Part shown: positions 63,284 to 64,000 of the stretch, piece after piece
Numbering within the stretch: the first letter of the stretch is position 1
Layout: the number at the start of each line of letters is the position of its first letter
DNA from: Bdellovibrionales bacterium
Lineage (GTDB): Bacteria > Bdellovibrionota > UBA1018
DNA length: 64,000 nucleotides
Direction of reading: 5' to 3'
Assembly: GCA_018266355.1 (NCBI GenBank)
Contig: JAFEAP010000025.1
Span: forward strand, 62,001 to 126,000
Position numbers and translations under genes: made by a program
Notes under the pieces: model-generated
Seen by the model: the letters and a program-made list of their open reading frames with translations, nothing else
What the model was told of the DNA's origin: nothing
Database searches by the model: none

Positions 63284-64000
63284 AATTGGCCGTGACGAAT
63301 TTCATCGAAATCCGAAAACGCGTTTCCGCCCTCGATCCGGAGCTACCGCTTCGCGCGAAGCATCCCACCCAGCTCGCGCTCGGTGCGGCTTGGCTCGCGA
63401 TCGCGTTGGCCCTCGGCGTCTGGAATCTCGCGCGCGAAACGAATTGGGCGATCCAGCTTCTCTCCGGCATCGGAATCGGGATCGCGCTCTCCGTTCTCAC
63501 GTTTTTCAATCACGAACTCCTCCACGGGTCGATCGTCAAATCCAGGCGTCTGGCTCACGTGCTCGCCTATCCGGGTTTTTTCGTCTTCGCGCTCTCGCCG
63601 GAGCTTTGGATCACGTGGCACAATCACCTTCACCATTACCACGCGAACCAAACGGGGGGTTACGATCCCGACCTCGCCGGAGATTGGAACCGGCTCAAGA
63701 ACCGGAAGATAGGCCCCCCGCTCGTGAAGTACCTTATGCCCGGCGCCGGCCATCCCCTCGTTCACGTTTTCAACACGATGGCCTTCAGCCTCCAGTGCTT
63801 GAACGTGACTTGGCTCCGTTCCCGAGAACGCCCCGAGCTCTATCGATCGATGAATCGCGGTCTCATGGTCGCGGAGACGCTCGCTTACTACGCGATCTGG
63901 ATCGCGCTCTTCGTCGCGCTCCCTTTCGGCAAGTTTTTTTTCCTTCTCCTCGTTCCCGCGGCGATCGTGAACGCGGTCGTCTTCAACACGGTCGGATTGC
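63280..64000 (+). CDS. Membrane fatty acid desaturase (partial)
   Basis: 240 residues visible, open at the window edge. His boxes: HELLHG (His78, His82) and HNHLHHYH (His114, His116, His118, His119, His121). The hydrophobic segments around 33-50, 57-77 and 200-240 fit a membrane di-iron desaturase or hydroxylase; the third His box lies beyond the window. It would introduce a double bond or hydroxyl into an acyl chain. GGAGG precedes the ATG, and the start overlaps the ATPase stop, so it is part of the export operon. Confidence 0.85.
   Translation, partial: MKLAVTNFIEIRKRVSALDPELPLRAKHPTQLALGAAWLAIALALGVWNLARETNWAIQLLSGIGIGIALSVLTFFNHELLHGSIVKSRRLAHVLAYPGFFVFALSPELWITWHNHLHHYHANQTGGYDPDLAGDWNRLKNRKIGPPLVKYLMPGAGHPLVHVFNTMAFSLQCLNVTWLRSRERPELYRSMNRGLMVAETLAYYAIWIALFVALPFGKFFFLLLVPAAIVNAVVFNTVGL

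Overview
The window is high-GC, gene-dense bacterial DNA with about 62 protein genes, one broken gene, one tRNA and one strong candidate non-coding RNA. The cell is clearly Gram-negative: it has Pal, a CpoB/YbgF-like protein, a FadL-type porin, several outer-membrane barrels, many signal-peptide and lipobox proteins, and a LolA/LolCDE-like set. The mix (a divergent RelA/SpoT-like protein, many secreted metallopeptidases, FecR and TPR-barrel proteins, a long acyl-lipid cluster) suggests a deltaproteobacterium-like lineage such as Bdellovibrionota or Myxococcota. That placement is inference. There is no prophage, insertion sequence or CRISPR array; the only mobile-type trace is a decayed ORF6N gene near 4 kb.

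Layout. 1-2.8 kb (minus): two FAD-type proteins and a RelA/SpoT-like protein in one overlapping operon. 2.9-7.5 kb: thioesterase, pgpA, the ORF6N remnant and envelope proteins of unknown role. 7.7-12.3 kb: pncC, recA, a nucleotidyltransferase, a methyltransferase and a DUF2461 protein. 12.4-16.5 kb: an exported metallopeptidase pair, a small secreted protein with a Tyr/Cys tail, then a promoter-to-terminator non-coding RNA. 16.5-23.4 kb: peptide-binding lipoprotein, alaS, a degenerate metallopeptidase, ssb. 23.5-31.3 kb: a peptidase/propeller/barrel protein, and the pal-cpoB-like-phosphoesterase-tsaD-rsmA run. 31.3-39.5 kb: FadL-like porin, DUF502, smpB, acyl-CoA ligase, rpoZ, lon. 39.6-47 kb (mostly minus): cell-surface proteins including a gluzincin lipoprotein with a separately encoded propeptide-like partner, and a TPR-barrel/FecR divergent pair. 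47-54.4 kb: threonine ammonia-lyase, SDR, tRNA-Arg, FmdB-like, App1-like phosphatase, TauE exporter with DUF1634, fumC, small basic/polar proteins, hemerythrin.

54.5-64 kb is the most distinctive part. A minus-strand operon encodes acyl carrier protein, acyl-CoA dehydrogenase-like flavoprotein, luciferase-like monooxygenase, a PlsC acyltransferase carrying a zinc ribbon, a GNAT-like protein and a fatty acyl-AMP ligase. Divergent from it, 67 bp away, is an operon with a LolA-like periplasmic protein, a LolC/E-type permease, a LolD-type ATPase and a fatty acid desaturase that runs off the window. I read this as a dedicated locus that makes a modified acyl lipid and delivers it to the outer membrane. 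The two operons seem to share a palindromic -35 element, and both first genes look leaderless.

Most genes sit in tight head-to-tail operons with ATGA or GTGA overlaps. Starts given here were often moved downstream of the longest reading frame to fit a ribosome binding site, a signal peptide or the known family start. No database search was possible, so family names rest on motif recognition.
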